Below are positions 19,544 through 27,598 of a DNA stretch of 58,487 nt, in pieces; position 1 is the stretch's first letter, and the number at the start of each line of letters is the position of its first letter. Made by a program: the position numbers and the translations under genes. Origin of the DNA: Gammaproteobacteria bacterium. GTDB lineage: Bacteria > Pseudomonadota > Gammaproteobacteria > Acidiferrobacterales > Sulfurifustaceae. The stretch spans positions 1-58,487 of the forward strand of contig JACQFZ010000043.1 in NCBI GenBank assembly GCA_016199745.1. Reading direction: 5' to 3'. Under the pieces are notes generated by a model. That model had not been told where the DNA came from. It saw nothing but the letters and a program-made list of their open reading frames with translations, and did not search any database.

Positions 19544-19821
19544 TATAATTTTCCTACGCTTTCACGAATTTTGTTTGCCTCGCTGGCAAATCGCTGCGTC
19601 GCCTCCTCCGCCAAACGCTGCTGCGGATCCATCCAATGCACCTCGCGCGGCGAGATGCCGAAGAATGCGGCGTCAAACTTATCGGCATCGGCGACGAATC
19701 CGCCCCAGATGATCACGTCTTTAGGACGGCCCGTGACATAGAACTCGCCCTGGTACAACGCCTTGATCGCATGATGGCGAACAAGCTCAACTAAAAAACT
19801 GTGATGGAAACGTCCCGGAGG
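19543..19821 (-). pseudogene. Internally deleted remnant of a second FAAL-KS polyketide synthase
   Basis: The frame is open from an in-frame TAA just above 19,821 to TAA at 19,543-19,545, with no ATG and only a TTG at 19,758. It reads as three joined pieces of a PKS like the neighbour. [13 protein letters not shown] matches the FAAL N-terminus (SLVELIRHRAIT). [17 protein letters not shown] matches the FAAL C-terminal [37 protein letters not shown] followed by [11 protein letters not shown] matches the KS start. About 500 residues between pieces 1 and 2 and about 250 between pieces 2 and 3 are missing. The last 25 or so residues match nothing I know. It is presumably the wreck of a duplicated PKS gene. 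Confidence 0.8.
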
Positions 19822-19981
19822 TTACTTTCTCATTGATAGAAAAGTTAAGCTTTGTTGAGAACAATTTTTCTATATCTCTATGCCTAGTGAAAAGCTCTAA
19901 CATGATGAAATGCGCCATCGGCAACAATGGAGAAAAACCCGCTAATGCCGGGAGACGACAGTGGTTGGTCCAGCATAATTA

Positions 19982-20266
19982 TTAGATGGCATCATCCAAT
20001 AACCTGATGAGGATAAAACGGCCCTGAACGTTGGTCTCGAAGTACTCGAGGCCACGAGGATCGCCGTAACCGGTGTACTTCTCGATACGGCGTCCGGCTT
20101 TAAGAAAATTCCGTTCCACCGCTCTGGATTCGGCGGTGATGCGCATCGCCGCTATACGGAACGGATTAAATCGCAGTGATTCTTCCATGATTCCATCGTG
20201 CCGACTTGTGAAACCGCATTGAAGCGCGAAAGGTGCGAGATGCAAAATATATTCCAACTTTCTCAA
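19982..20266 (-). pseudogene. Probable remnant of a second CatB/Vat acetyltransferase
   Basis: This 94-codon frame contains FLKAGRRIEKYTGYGDPRG and then EYFETNV. This parallels the segment of the intact acetyltransferase that starts FLKAF and contains [17 protein letters not shown], with gaps. The hexapeptide repeats and C-terminus are absent, and the N-terminal 50 residues look unrelated. It lies just upstream of the PKS remnant, so the broken pair has the same order as the intact pair (acetyltransferase, then PKS). The similarity is short and was judged by eye, so an unrelated small protein is possible. Bases 19,822-19,981 between the two remnants show nothing I can name. Confidence 0.45.
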
Positions 20267-20372
20267 CCAAAATTAAAAGTGAAAAATATTTCCCATCGCT
20301 GAACACTGCACACCAACGCTATTGAGACGAGGACCCGATCACCGGTTTGACGACTGATGTCGCGTGCCGAGT

Positions 20373-20457
20373 CACGTAGCGTGCGCCACGCGCACGGATC
20401 ATCTTAATCGTGCGCATGGCGCACGCTACAAGTATGAATAAATCAGAGGTTTCTTAG
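20373..20457. repeat. Palindromic mobile-repeat copy B (MITE/REP-like)
   Basis: The stem is GTGCGCCACGCGCAC (20,381-20,395) against GTGCGCATGGCGCAC (20,410-20,424), with one mismatch and loop GGATCATCTTAATC. It is followed by GCTACAAGTATGAAT and ends at TTTCTTAG, close to the TTCCCTAG end of copy A. It lies in the opposite orientation to copy A, so the two copies form a 13.4-kb inverted pair around the PKS, acetyltransferase and TE-NRPS. A matching left terminal repeat is not obvious here, so this copy may be truncated on that side. Confidence 0.8.
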
Positions 20458-20821
20458 TAATAACTTTGTCAAATGGGAGGGGGATTAGGAAACCACGGTC
20501 CTTCGCAGTCCCTTCTGCGTTGTTTGCAAGGCGACATACAACGGTAGAGCGCCTCAGCAAAACGCGCTTACAAAAAATCCGCCAACCAATAGAACAATCC
20601 GACCAATCGGCAAAAATATGCGCATTTTTTCGGCCGATAGGCATTATATTGCCGCAACCGTTCTTATTTCACGTTACTTCAAAACCTTTCGGGACGGTTT
20701 GTCCGTCGCCATGGGCGTTCCACGATTTAGCGGGAACTTCCGGTCTTACGAAACGATTGTCGATGTCTGCATGCACTAAACACGTCGGCTATTAGCACCC
20801 GCGATGATGATTTGTGATTGT
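20458..20821. other. Intergenic region upstream of the sigma-54 promoter
   Basis: I see no gene. Two short palindromes, CCGACCAATCGG (20,599-20,610) and TCGGCCGA (20,630-20,637), lie about 190-220 bp upstream of the sigma-54 promoter. AAACC and GGTTT flank TTTCGGGAC near 20,682-20,700. Enhancer sites for sigma-54 activators usually lie 80-200 bp upstream, so these are candidates, but none matches a site I know exactly. Confidence 0.35.
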
Positions 20822-20837
20822 TGGCCCGGGAGTTGCT
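20822..20837 (+). promoter_or_regulatory. Sigma-54 (-24/-12) promoter of the amino-acid transporter operon
   Basis: TGGCCCGGGAGTTGCT fits the consensus TGGCACRNNNNTTGCW at every defined position but one (C for A), with the required 10 bases between GG and GC. Transcription should start near 20,848, about 45-70 bases before the aapJ start. Activation needs an enhancer-binding protein. The DctD/AauR-like regulator encoded at 31,435-32,820 is the nearest candidate. Confidence 0.75.
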
Positions 20838-20918
20838 TTACTGCGGCGCGCCCCGACTGGGTTTGCGCACAAAAACGATGATGAGGAAAACATGCGATCG
20901 ATAACGAAAGGGGGAAAT

Positions 20919-21938
20919 ATGAGCACGCGTACCGTAATGGTAGCCATGACGGCCATGGCATTTTCCGGCGTAACCGCGATAGCACACGCTGGAGCGACAC
21001 TGGATGCCGTAAAGAAAAAGGGAGCTGTACAGTGCGGCGTCAACACCGGCCTGCCGGGGTTCTCCGCTGCCGATGAGAAAGGTCAATGGAAGGGCATCGA
21101 CGTCGACGTCTGCCGCGCTGTTGCGGCGGCGGTCTTCGGCGACGCCGAGAAAGTCAGATATACCCCGGTCACGGCGAAGGAACGGTTCACCGCGTTAGCG
21201 ACCGGCGAGATCGATGTGTTGTCACGCAATGCGACCTGGACCCAGACGCGCGACGCCGATATGGGCATCGGCTTCACCGGTGTCACGTACTACGACGGTC
21301 AAGGATTTCTCGCTAAGAAGAAGCTTGGCGTGAAGACCGCCAAGAAGTTGAACGGCGCGGCGGTGTGCGTGCTTTCGGGCACGACGACGGAGCTCAACCT
21401 CGCCGATTATTTCCGCACCAACGCCATGAAATTCAAGCCCGTGGTATACGACACTGCCGACGAAACCATCAAAGCGTTCGAAGCCGGCCGCTGCGATGTG
21501 TTAACCAGCGATGCGTCGGGGCTCTATGCGCTGCGCACCAAACTCGCCAATCCGGACAGCGCCGTCGTGTTGCCGGAGCTCATTTCAAAAGAACCGTTGG
21601 GGCCGGCCGTGCGTCAAGGCGACGACGAGTGGTTCAAGCTGGTGCGCTGGAGTTTGTACGCCATGCTCAACGCCGAGGAACTCGGGATCACCTCAAAAAA
21701 TGTCGACGAGATGAAGCGCAGCGCCAATCCCGAAATCAAACGCCTGTTGGGCGCTGAACAAATCAAGCACGGATTGGGCGTTTCCGACGACTGGGCCTAC
21801 CAGATCATCAAGCAGGTGGGGAACTACGGCGAGAGCTTCGAGCGTAACGTCGGTAAAGAGAGCCCGCTCAAGATCGATCGCGGCTTGAATGCGCTATGGA
21901 GCAAAGGAGGAATTCAGTACGCACCACCGATTCGTTGA
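20919..21938 (+). CDS. aapJ: General L-amino-acid ABC transporter, periplasmic binding protein
   Basis: This is a family 3 solute-binding protein of the AapJ/BztA type. I choose ATG 20,919: AAGGGGG lies just upstream and the product then starts with a good Sec signal (MSTRTVMVAMTAMAFSGV, cleavage after AHA). ATG 20,892 with GAGGA upstream is the alternative. Family features include VQCGVNTGLPGFS, DVDVCRAVAAAVFG, RNATWTQTRD and LSGTTTELNLADYF. About 340 residues is normal for the family. It captures polar and acidic amino acids in the periplasm for AapQMP. It is the first gene after the sigma-54 promoter and is followed in order by both permeases and the ATPase. Confidence 0.93.
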   Translation: MSTRTVMVAMTAMAFSGVTAIAHAGATLDAVKKKGAVQCGVNTGLPGFSAADEKGQWKGIDVDVCRAVAAAVFGDAEKVRYTPVTAKERFTALATGEIDVLSRNATWTQTRDADMGIGFTGVTYYDGQGFLAKKKLGVKTAKKLNGAAVCVLSGTTTELNLADYFRTNAMKFKPVVYDTADETIKAFEAGRCDVLTSDASGLYALRTKLANPDSAVVLPELISKEPLGPAVRQGDDEWFKLVRWSLYAMLNAEELGITSKNVDEMKRSANPEIKRLLGAEQIKHGLGVSDDWAYQIIKQVGNYGESFERNVGKESPLKIDRGLNALWSKGGIQYAPPIR

Positions 21939-22030
21939 CAAGAACAATAAGCTGAACTGCTACCGGCTTGCGTCCTGGCGACGCCAGCCGGGAACATTTA
22001 ACTAATAATTATAGCGAGTCACGATTTTAC

Positions 22031-23224
22031 ATGACGCCAACTCACGATAAGCGTGGGCTACCGCCCAAACGGACTCTTTGGAATGACGCTACCATTCGAG
22101 CTCTCGCATTCCAGTTACTCACTGTTTTCGCCGTAACAGGATTACTGCTCTACATCGTTTTAAATACGTTACACAACATGGACGCGCGTGGTATCTCCAC
22201 CGGTTTCGACTTCCTATCGCGGCCGGCGGGCTTTGGCATCACGCAATCATTCGTCGAGTACAGCGAGTCGACATCGACTTATGGTCGCACGTTCATTGTC
22301 GGTCTGCTCAACACGCTGGTGGTGTCGGTTCTCGGCATCGTCCTCGCGAGCTTGTTGGGACTGATCATCGGTGTAGCACGGCTGTCGAAAAATTGGCTGA
22401 TCGCCAAACTGGCGGCGATCTATATCGAGCTCTTCCGTAATATTCCGTTATTGCTCCAGATTCTATTCTGGTACTTCGCCGTCTTCCTGACATTGCCGGA
22501 GATCGATACGCCGATTCAGTTCGGCGATTCAACCTTTCTTACCCGCCGCGGGCTCTATCTGCCGTCGCCGGTGTTTGCCAATGGCTTCTCGGTAGTACTT
22601 GGCGCGGCGGCGCTGGCAATAGCAGGAGCTGTTGCCGTGTCGCGCTGGGCGAGTCGACGCCGTGAGCGCACCGGTCGGCAGTTTCCTTCGTTGCTGGTGG
22701 CGACGGCGCTGGTGATTGGAATACCGATGTTGGCGTTCTTCGCCGCCGGCCGGCCGCTATCCTGGGACGCGCCGAAAATGGGAACGTTTGATTTCGACGG
22801 TGGAATGGTCGTCATCCCCGAACTCGGCGCGCTGCTGCTGGCGCTCTCCATCTACACCGCGACGTTTATCGCCGAGACCGTGCGCGCCGGCATCCTCGCC
22901 GTTTCTCACGGGCAGACCGAGGCCGCCTATGCCCTCGGCCTGCGCCCAAGTTGGACACTGCGGCTCGTCGTAATTCCACAAGCGCTGCGAGTCGCCGTTC
23001 CGCCGTTGACCAGCCAATATCTGAATCTCATCAAGAATTCCACGCTCGCCGCCGCTATCGGTTATCCCGACCTGTTTGCGGTGTTCACCGGCACGGTACT
23101 CAACCAAACCGGCCAGGCCGTCGAAGTTATTGCGATGACCATGGCGGTGTACCTGACGATCAGCTTGCTCATTTCTCTGTTCATGAATTGGTACAACGCG
23201 AATATCGCCTTGGTGGAACGCTAA
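22031..23224 (+). CDS. aapQ: Amino-acid ABC transporter permease AapQ
   Basis: The start MTPTHDKRG at 22,031 is preferred over a TTG at 21,968. The product is 397 residues with several membrane helices, beginning around residue 28 with LAFQLLTVFAVTGLLLYIVL. The HisMQ-type permease signature is in the C-terminal third: AETVRAGILAVSHGQTEAAY followed by ALGL, the EAA-like loop that contacts the ATPase. The large periplasmic insertion between the first helices is typical of AapQ/BztB. It forms the translocation channel with AapM. It lies between aapJ and aapM on the same strand, 3 bp before the aapM ATG. Confidence 0.92.
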   Translation: MTPTHDKRGLPPKRTLWNDATIRALAFQLLTVFAVTGLLLYIVLNTLHNMDARGISTGFDFLSRPAGFGITQSFVEYSESTSTYGRTFIVGLLNTLVVSVLGIVLASLLGLIIGVARLSKNWLIAKLAAIYIELFRNIPLLLQILFWYFAVFLTLPEIDTPIQFGDSTFLTRRGLYLPSPVFANGFSVVLGAAALAIAGAVAVSRWASRRRERTGRQFPSLLVATALVIGIPMLAFFAAGRPLSWDAPKMGTFDFDGGMVVIPELGALLLALSIYTATFIAETVRAGILAVSHGQTEAAYALGLRPSWTLRLVVIPQALRVAVPPLTSQYLNLIKNSTLAAAIGYPDLFAVFTGTVLNQTGQAVEVIAMTMAVYLTISLLISLFMNWYNANIALVER

Positions 23225-23227
23225 AGC

Positions 23228-24328
23228 ATGACGCATTTTGAACTTCATCCTGATTTGCCGCCGCCGATGACTTCGGTCGGCGTACTTGGCTGGGTGCGCC
23301 GGAATCTTTTCTCGTCGCCGCTAAACACCGGGCTCACACTGCTGGCGCTGTATCTGCTCTATATCGTGCTCGTGCCTGCTATCGAGTGGGGCCTCATTCG
23401 AGCCGATTGGATCGGCAGCACGCGCGCCGACTGCGACAGCGGTGGCGCCTGTTGGGTTTTTATCGGCACGCGCCTCAACCAGTTTGTGTACGGCTTTTAT
23501 CCGGGTCCGCAACAGTGGCGCGTCAATCTGGCATTCGGTTTGTTAGCAGTGCTCATGATACCGATGCTCAGTCAGCGCTTTCGATGGAAAGGTTGGTTGG
23601 GCGCCCTGCTCTCTGTGATCTATCTGTTCATTGCCTACGTTCTGCTGGTCGGTGGCCACTGCGGCCTCGCGCCCGTGCCGACCGATAAATGGGGCGGCCT
23701 GATGTTGACGCTGGTGATCGCCGCGATCGGCATGGCGGCGGCACTGCCGCTCGGTGTACTACTCGCCTTGGGGCGACGCAGTAAAAAAATGCCGGTGGTG
23801 AAATCGTTGTGTGTCGTCTTCATTGAACTCTGGCGTGGTGCGCCGTTGATCACGGTACTGTTCATGTCGTCCGTGATGCTGCCACTGTTCCTGCCCGAAG
23901 GTGTCAACTTCGACAAACTGCTGCGCGCGCTCATCGGCGTGATGCTGTTCGAGGCCGCGTATATGGCCGAGGTCGTACGCGGTGGTCTACAGGGAGTTCC
24001 CAAAGGGCAGCGCGAAGCCGCCGATGCGCTCGGTTTGAGTTATTTCAAAACCATGGGGCTGGTGATTTTGCCGCAGGCACTGAAGCTCGTGATCCCCGGA
24101 ATCGTCAATACCTTCATCGCGTTATTCAAGGATACGAGTCTGGTGCTGATCATCGGCCTGTTCGATCTGCTCGGCGCCGTACAGAACGCCGTCAAAGACG
24201 TCGCCTGGGGCCATGTCGCTATCGAAGGCTATGTCTTTGCGGCACTGATTTACTGGATCTTCTGCTTCGGCATGTCGCGCTACAGCCAACGACTGGAACG
24301 CCGGCTGCGTACCGGTCACGAACACTAA
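23228..24328 (+). CDS. aapM: Amino-acid ABC transporter permease AapM
   Basis: This 366-residue polytopic membrane protein is the partner of AapQ. The EAA-type loop is AEVVRGGLQGVPKGQREAAD followed by ALGL. The preceding block FIELWRGAPLITVLFM is characteristic of HisM/AapM permeases. The ATG is 3 bp after the aapQ stop, and GGTGGAACG lies inside the end of aapQ as a possible ribosome site. About 37 bp separate it from aapP. The length fits AapM/BztC. Confidence 0.92.
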   Translation: MTHFELHPDLPPPMTSVGVLGWVRRNLFSSPLNTGLTLLALYLLYIVLVPAIEWGLIRADWIGSTRADCDSGGACWVFIGTRLNQFVYGFYPGPQQWRVNLAFGLLAVLMIPMLSQRFRWKGWLGALLSVIYLFIAYVLLVGGHCGLAPVPTDKWGGLMLTLVIAAIGMAAALPLGVLLALGRRSKKMPVVKSLCVVFIELWRGAPLITVLFMSSVMLPLFLPEGVNFDKLLRALIGVMLFEAAYMAEVVRGGLQGVPKGQREAADALGLSYFKTMGLVILPQALKLVIPGIVNTFIALFKDTSLVLIIGLFDLLGAVQNAVKDVAWGHVAIEGYVFAALIYWIFCFGMSRYSQRLERRLRTGHEH

Positions 24329-24365
24329 CCACCCGACCATTTTCTTCGATTCATAAGGTGACGTC

Positions 24366-25139
24366 ATGACTATCGCATCGCTACCGCAAACACAGGATCC
24401 CGGCCAACCGATGGTCGAGCTTCGCGGAGTACAGAAGTGGTACGGCAATTTTCATGTGCTGAAAGACATCAACCTCACGGTCACCAAAGGCGAGCGCATC
24501 GTCATCTGCGGTCCGTCCGGCTCGGGCAAGTCGACCATGATCCGCTGTATTAACCGACTCGAAGAACATCAGGCGGGTCGGATCGTCGTCGACGGCACCG
24601 AGCTGACGGGGGATCTCAAGCATATCGAGAAGGTACGTTCTGAAGTCGGCATGGTGTTCCAGCACTTCAATTTGTTCCCGCACCTCACTGTGCTCGAGAA
24701 CTGCGTGCTCGCCCCCATGTGGGCACGCAAGACGCCGCGCAAAACAGCGGAAGCCGCCGCCATGAAATATCTTGAACGAGTGCGTATTCCCGAGCAGGCA
24801 CGGAAGTATCCCGGCCAACTGTCCGGCGGCCAGCAGCAACGCGTGGCGATTGCGCGCAGTTTGTGCATGGGCCCCAAAATAATGTTATTCGACGAACCGA
24901 CGTCGGCGCTCGACCCAGAGATGATCAAGGAAGTGTTGGATGTCATGGTCGAGCTGGCACAGAGCGGCATTACGATGTTGTGCGTCACCCATGAAATGGG
25001 CTTCGCCAAGACCGTCGCTAACCGTGTGATCTTCATGGACCACGGCCAGATCGTCGAAGAAAACCCGCCTTCGGATTTCTTCTCGAACCCGCGACACGAT
25101 CGCACCAAGCTGTTCCTGAGCCAGATCCTCAAGCACTGA
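24366..25139 (+). CDS. aapP: Amino-acid ABC transporter ATP-binding protein AapP
   Basis: A 257-residue PAAT-family ATPase. Walker A is GPSGSGKST, the Q-loop is [12 protein letters not shown], the signature is [15 protein letters not shown], Walker B is [14 protein letters not shown] and the switch His is in [11 protein letters not shown]. All catalytic motifs are intact. AAGGTGACGTC precedes the ATG. It powers AapQM from the cytoplasmic face. It is directly followed by a second binding protein that may share the same permease. Confidence 0.95.
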   Translation: MTIASLPQTQDPGQPMVELRGVQKWYGNFHVLKDINLTVTKGERIVICGPSGSGKSTMIRCINRLEEHQAGRIVVDGTELTGDLKHIEKVRSEVGMVFQHFNLFPHLTVLENCVLAPMWARKTPRKTAEAAAMKYLERVRIPEQARKYPGQLSGGQQQRVAIARSLCMGPKIMLFDEPTSALDPEMIKEVLDVMVELAQSGITMLCVTHEMGFAKTVANRVIFMDHGQIVEENPPSDFFSNPRHDRTKLFLSQILKH

Positions 25140-25149
25140 AAGGTGGACG

Positions 25150-26049
25150 ATGACACAGCATAGGGTGTTAGGTGTTGTAGCGATTACGCTGGTTCTTGTT
25201 ACTGCCCCAGCCTTTCCGGATACGCTCGAAAAAATATCGAGCTCGGGGAAAATTGTCCTCGGTTATCGCGAGTCGTCCGTACCCTTTTCCTACCTCGATG
25301 CCAATCAACAACCGATCGGTTATTCCATCGATATCTGCTCGCGGGTGATAGATGCGCTCAAAGCGAAGCTGCAGCGGCCGGCGCTTCAGATGGAATACAA
25401 ACTGGTGACGTCGGCGACTCGTATACCACTGGTGAGAGAAGGCGCGGTCGATCTCGAATGTGGTTCGACTACCAACAACCTCGATCGCCAAAAAGACGTC
25501 GCTTTCTCGGTCACCACGTTCGTTGCCGCCAACCGTCTACTGTCGAAGAAATCGTCACGCATACGAATGCTGTTCGATCTCAAAGGCAAGACCGTGGTAT
25601 CGACCGCTGGCACGACCAGTCTCAAACAATTATCCGAGTTTAACGAGCGCTATCGCTACGGCATGAAAATACTCGAAGCCAAGGATCATGCCGAGTCGTT
25701 CGCCATGATAGCGAGCGATGGCGCCGTCGCTTTCTCTATGGACGACATCTTGCTCGCAAGCCTGGTCGCCAATACATCCAATCCGACGAACTACACGCTC
25801 TCGATTCAGCCGCTGTCGATCGAGCCTTACGGCATGATGCTGCGGCGCGACGATCCTGACTTCAAGAAGGCCGTTGACGACGCGATCATTGGACTGTTCA
25901 GGAGCGGCGACATAAAAAAAATATATGCCAAGTGGTTTACGTCACCTATTCCGCCGAAGGGCGTCAATCTCAACGTGCCTATGAGCGATATGTTGGAGAA
26001 GGTAATAAAGAACCCCACCGACTCCGGCAATCCGGCGTTTTACCACTGA
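25150..26049 (+). CDS. GltI-like glutamate/aspartate periplasmic binding protein
   Basis: This 299-residue family 3 binding protein has a Sec signal (about residues 1-23) and the GltI/AatJ-like blocks GYRESSVPFSYLD, GYSIDIC, DLECGSTTNNLDRQ and VSTAGTTS. AAAGGTGG precedes the ATG, 10 bp after the aapP stop, so it belongs to the same transcript. It likely binds Glu or Asp and feeds the adjacent AapQMP system, giving one permease with two receptors, or it acts with a permease elsewhere. Ligand identity is inferred from family resemblance only. Confidence 0.85.
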   Translation: MTQHRVLGVVAITLVLVTAPAFPDTLEKISSSGKIVLGYRESSVPFSYLDANQQPIGYSIDICSRVIDALKAKLQRPALQMEYKLVTSATRIPLVREGAVDLECGSTTNNLDRQKDVAFSVTTFVAANRLLSKKSSRIRMLFDLKGKTVVSTAGTTSLKQLSEFNERYRYGMKILEAKDHAESFAMIASDGAVAFSMDDILLASLVANTSNPTNYTLSIQPLSIEPYGMMLRRDDPDFKKAVDDAIIGLFRSGDIKKIYAKWFTSPIPPKGVNLNVPMSDMLEKVIKNPTDSGNPAFYH

Positions 26050-26113
26050 CCTATTCAATAACGGTGCCGACGGCGATTTTTCTGTCTGCGCCATGTTTCG
26101 AATCCACGTGAGC

Positions 26114-26129
26114 GGCAACGGACGTTGCC
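26114..26129. promoter_or_regulatory. Perfect 16-bp palindrome upstream of the porin gene
   Basis: GGCAACG-GA-CGTTGCC is a perfect inverted repeat 105 bp before the porin ATG. It resembles an operator for a dimeric regulator. It looks superficially like a sigma-54 promoter (GG then TTGC), but the GG-to-GC spacing is 11 instead of 10, so I do not call one. Confidence 0.3.
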
Positions 26130-26233
26130 CACGCCTGATATCTCGATCGATGGACGACCTGTTTAAAAAATCGAGAAAGTCGGCTAGGGATTTTGGTGTC
26201 CACATCATAAATCACGACTCAGGAGCAAGGTCC

Positions 26234-27292
26234 ATGAATAAGAAGATGCTAACCGCAACCATCGGTGCGGCGTTGTACGCGGTCGGTCCCACGGCGTCTG
26301 CGTTAGAGGCGAAAGTATCGGGCCAAGTCAATCGCGCCATCATGTGGGCGGACGACGGCGTCACGCCTAAAACACACCATGTCGACAACGCCATGAGCGG
26401 TACCCGATTTCGCTTCACTGGCTCGGACGATCTGTCGACCGACCTGAAGGCCGGTGTCACGCTGGAGTTCGAATATTTATCCAATTCGTCGAGTTCCGTG
26501 ACTCAATCGAGCAAGACCACAGATTCGGGTCTGAAAGAACGCGTGCTGGAAGCCTACTTCAGCGGTGGTTTTGGTCGGATCGGTCTCGGCCAAGGCGCCG
26601 GCGCCGCCGATGGCGGCACTGAAGTCGATCTCTCGGGCACGAACGTTGTGCAATCGGCGGCCGTAGCGGATATCGGCGGCTCGATTACCTTTATGACATC
26701 TACCGGCACTACCGGTCCCAAAATCACCGATGCCATCAATCAACAAGACTTCGAAAGCCGCTACGATCGGCTACGATACGATTCGCCGGCGTTCGGTCTG
26801 CTGAAGTTCGCGGTCAGCACCGGCACGAAAACCGACACCATCAACGAGGCCGCGATTACTTTCAATTCGAACCTCGGCGGTTCCGGCACGCTTGCCGCCG
26901 CCATCGGTTATTCCAAAGAAGATACCAACGTCGCCGGTACGCCGGAAACAACCAAAGGCGGCTCCCTCTCCTGGCTGGCATCGTTCGGCCTGAACGTGAC
27001 GCTGGCGGTATCGAACGTCCAGAACGACGCCACTCCGACGGCGAAGGACGCCGACTTCCGGTACCTGAAGATCGGTTACAAGTCGGGCGATCATGCCGTC
27101 GCCTTGGATTACGGCAAAGGTGAGGATTTCACCGCCGGCGATACATCTGAGATGGTAGGTGTCGGTTACGTCTATACGGCCGCCAAGTTCGCGGAGCTGT
27201 ACGCTGGCGCCAAAGTCCATCGTTTGGATCGGCCAGGCACTGAGTTTGAGGACATCACCATCGTCACTGCCGGCACGCGCTTGAAGTTCTAG
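26234..27292 (+). CDS. Gram-negative outer-membrane porin (trimeric beta-barrel)
   Basis: I place the start at ATG 26,234, preceded by AGGAG (26,221) with 8 bp spacing. The upstream in-frame extension lacks a signal. The 352-residue product begins MNKKMLTATIGAALYAVG with a signal peptide ending near SALEA. It then shows porin-type blocks: GTRFRFTGSDDLSTDLKAGV, EAYFSGGFGRIGLGQG, DRLRYDSPAFGLLKFAVS and a terminal TAGTRLKF with the C-terminal Phe needed for barrel assembly. It probably lets amino acids into the periplasm for the transporters on either side. Substrate selectivity cannot be read. Confidence 0.88.
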   Translation: MNKKMLTATIGAALYAVGPTASALEAKVSGQVNRAIMWADDGVTPKTHHVDNAMSGTRFRFTGSDDLSTDLKAGVTLEFEYLSNSSSSVTQSSKTTDSGLKERVLEAYFSGGFGRIGLGQGAGAADGGTEVDLSGTNVVQSAAVADIGGSITFMTSTGTTGPKITDAINQQDFESRYDRLRYDSPAFGLLKFAVSTGTKTDTINEAAITFNSNLGGSGTLAAAIGYSKEDTNVAGTPETTKGGSLSWLASFGLNVTLAVSNVQNDATPTAKDADFRYLKIGYKSGDHAVALDYGKGEDFTAGDTSEMVGVGYVYTAAKFAELYAGAKVHRLDRPGTEFEDITIVTAGTRLKF

Positions 27293-27299
27293 CTCGTTG

Positions 27300-27336
27300 C
27301 ACCGACGGCGGCACTTCAAGATCACCGCCGTCGGTG
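27300..27336 (+). terminator. Rho-independent-type terminator after the porin
   Basis: A perfect 12-bp stem CACCGACGGCGG / CCGCCGTCGGTG with a 13-base loop starts 8 bp after the porin stop. The following tract TACTTTA is only moderately T-rich, so termination may be partial. Confidence 0.65.
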
Positions 27337-27427
27337 TACTTTATGCGCTCTACTACAGGAGTCTTCGATGAACTGCTCGAAACGCGCTGTACGACGGCAT
27401 ACCCATGCCGTTTCTTTCACTACATTG

Positions 27428-27478
27428 AATTTATCTCATGGATTAATCGAAAAAATGTCATTTTCCATGAGATAAATT
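27428..27478. repeat. Perfect 15-bp inverted repeat with 21-bp spacer
   Basis: The arms AATTTATCTCATGGA (27,428-27,442) and TCCATGAGATAAATT (27,464-27,478) are exact reverse complements. No T-run follows and the stem is AT-rich, so this is not a typical terminator. It lies about 120 bp upstream of the TAXI-protein start. A smaller repeat ACGGCAT-ACCC-ATGCCGT lies upstream at about 27,397-27,414. Both may be operator sites. The 306-bp region 27,293-27,598 has no credible gene. Confidence 0.5.
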
Positions 27479-27598
27479 TGTGTCCATACTTTTTCTCGTG
27501 CCTCCGAGCGAAGGCTGTCGTCGGTGGCGGACCACTCTCTGATTGAAGGAATGACGCCCATGATTATCCGATCGATCGAATCAATGAGAGGAAAAACA

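Noticed and set aside
20426-20795. Open frames in the region before the sigma-54 promoter
   Set aside because: Short frames on both strands overlap each other, with no ribosome sites and no recognisable motifs.
27397-27414. Sigma-54 promoter before the TAXI gene (GGCATACCCATGC)
   Set aside because: The spacing between GG and GC is 9 instead of 10 and the site is better explained as a short inverted repeat.
27334-27546. Small 70-codon plus-strand frame
   Set aside because: It overlaps the inverted repeat, has no ribosome site, and its composition looks like non-coding AT-rich DNA.
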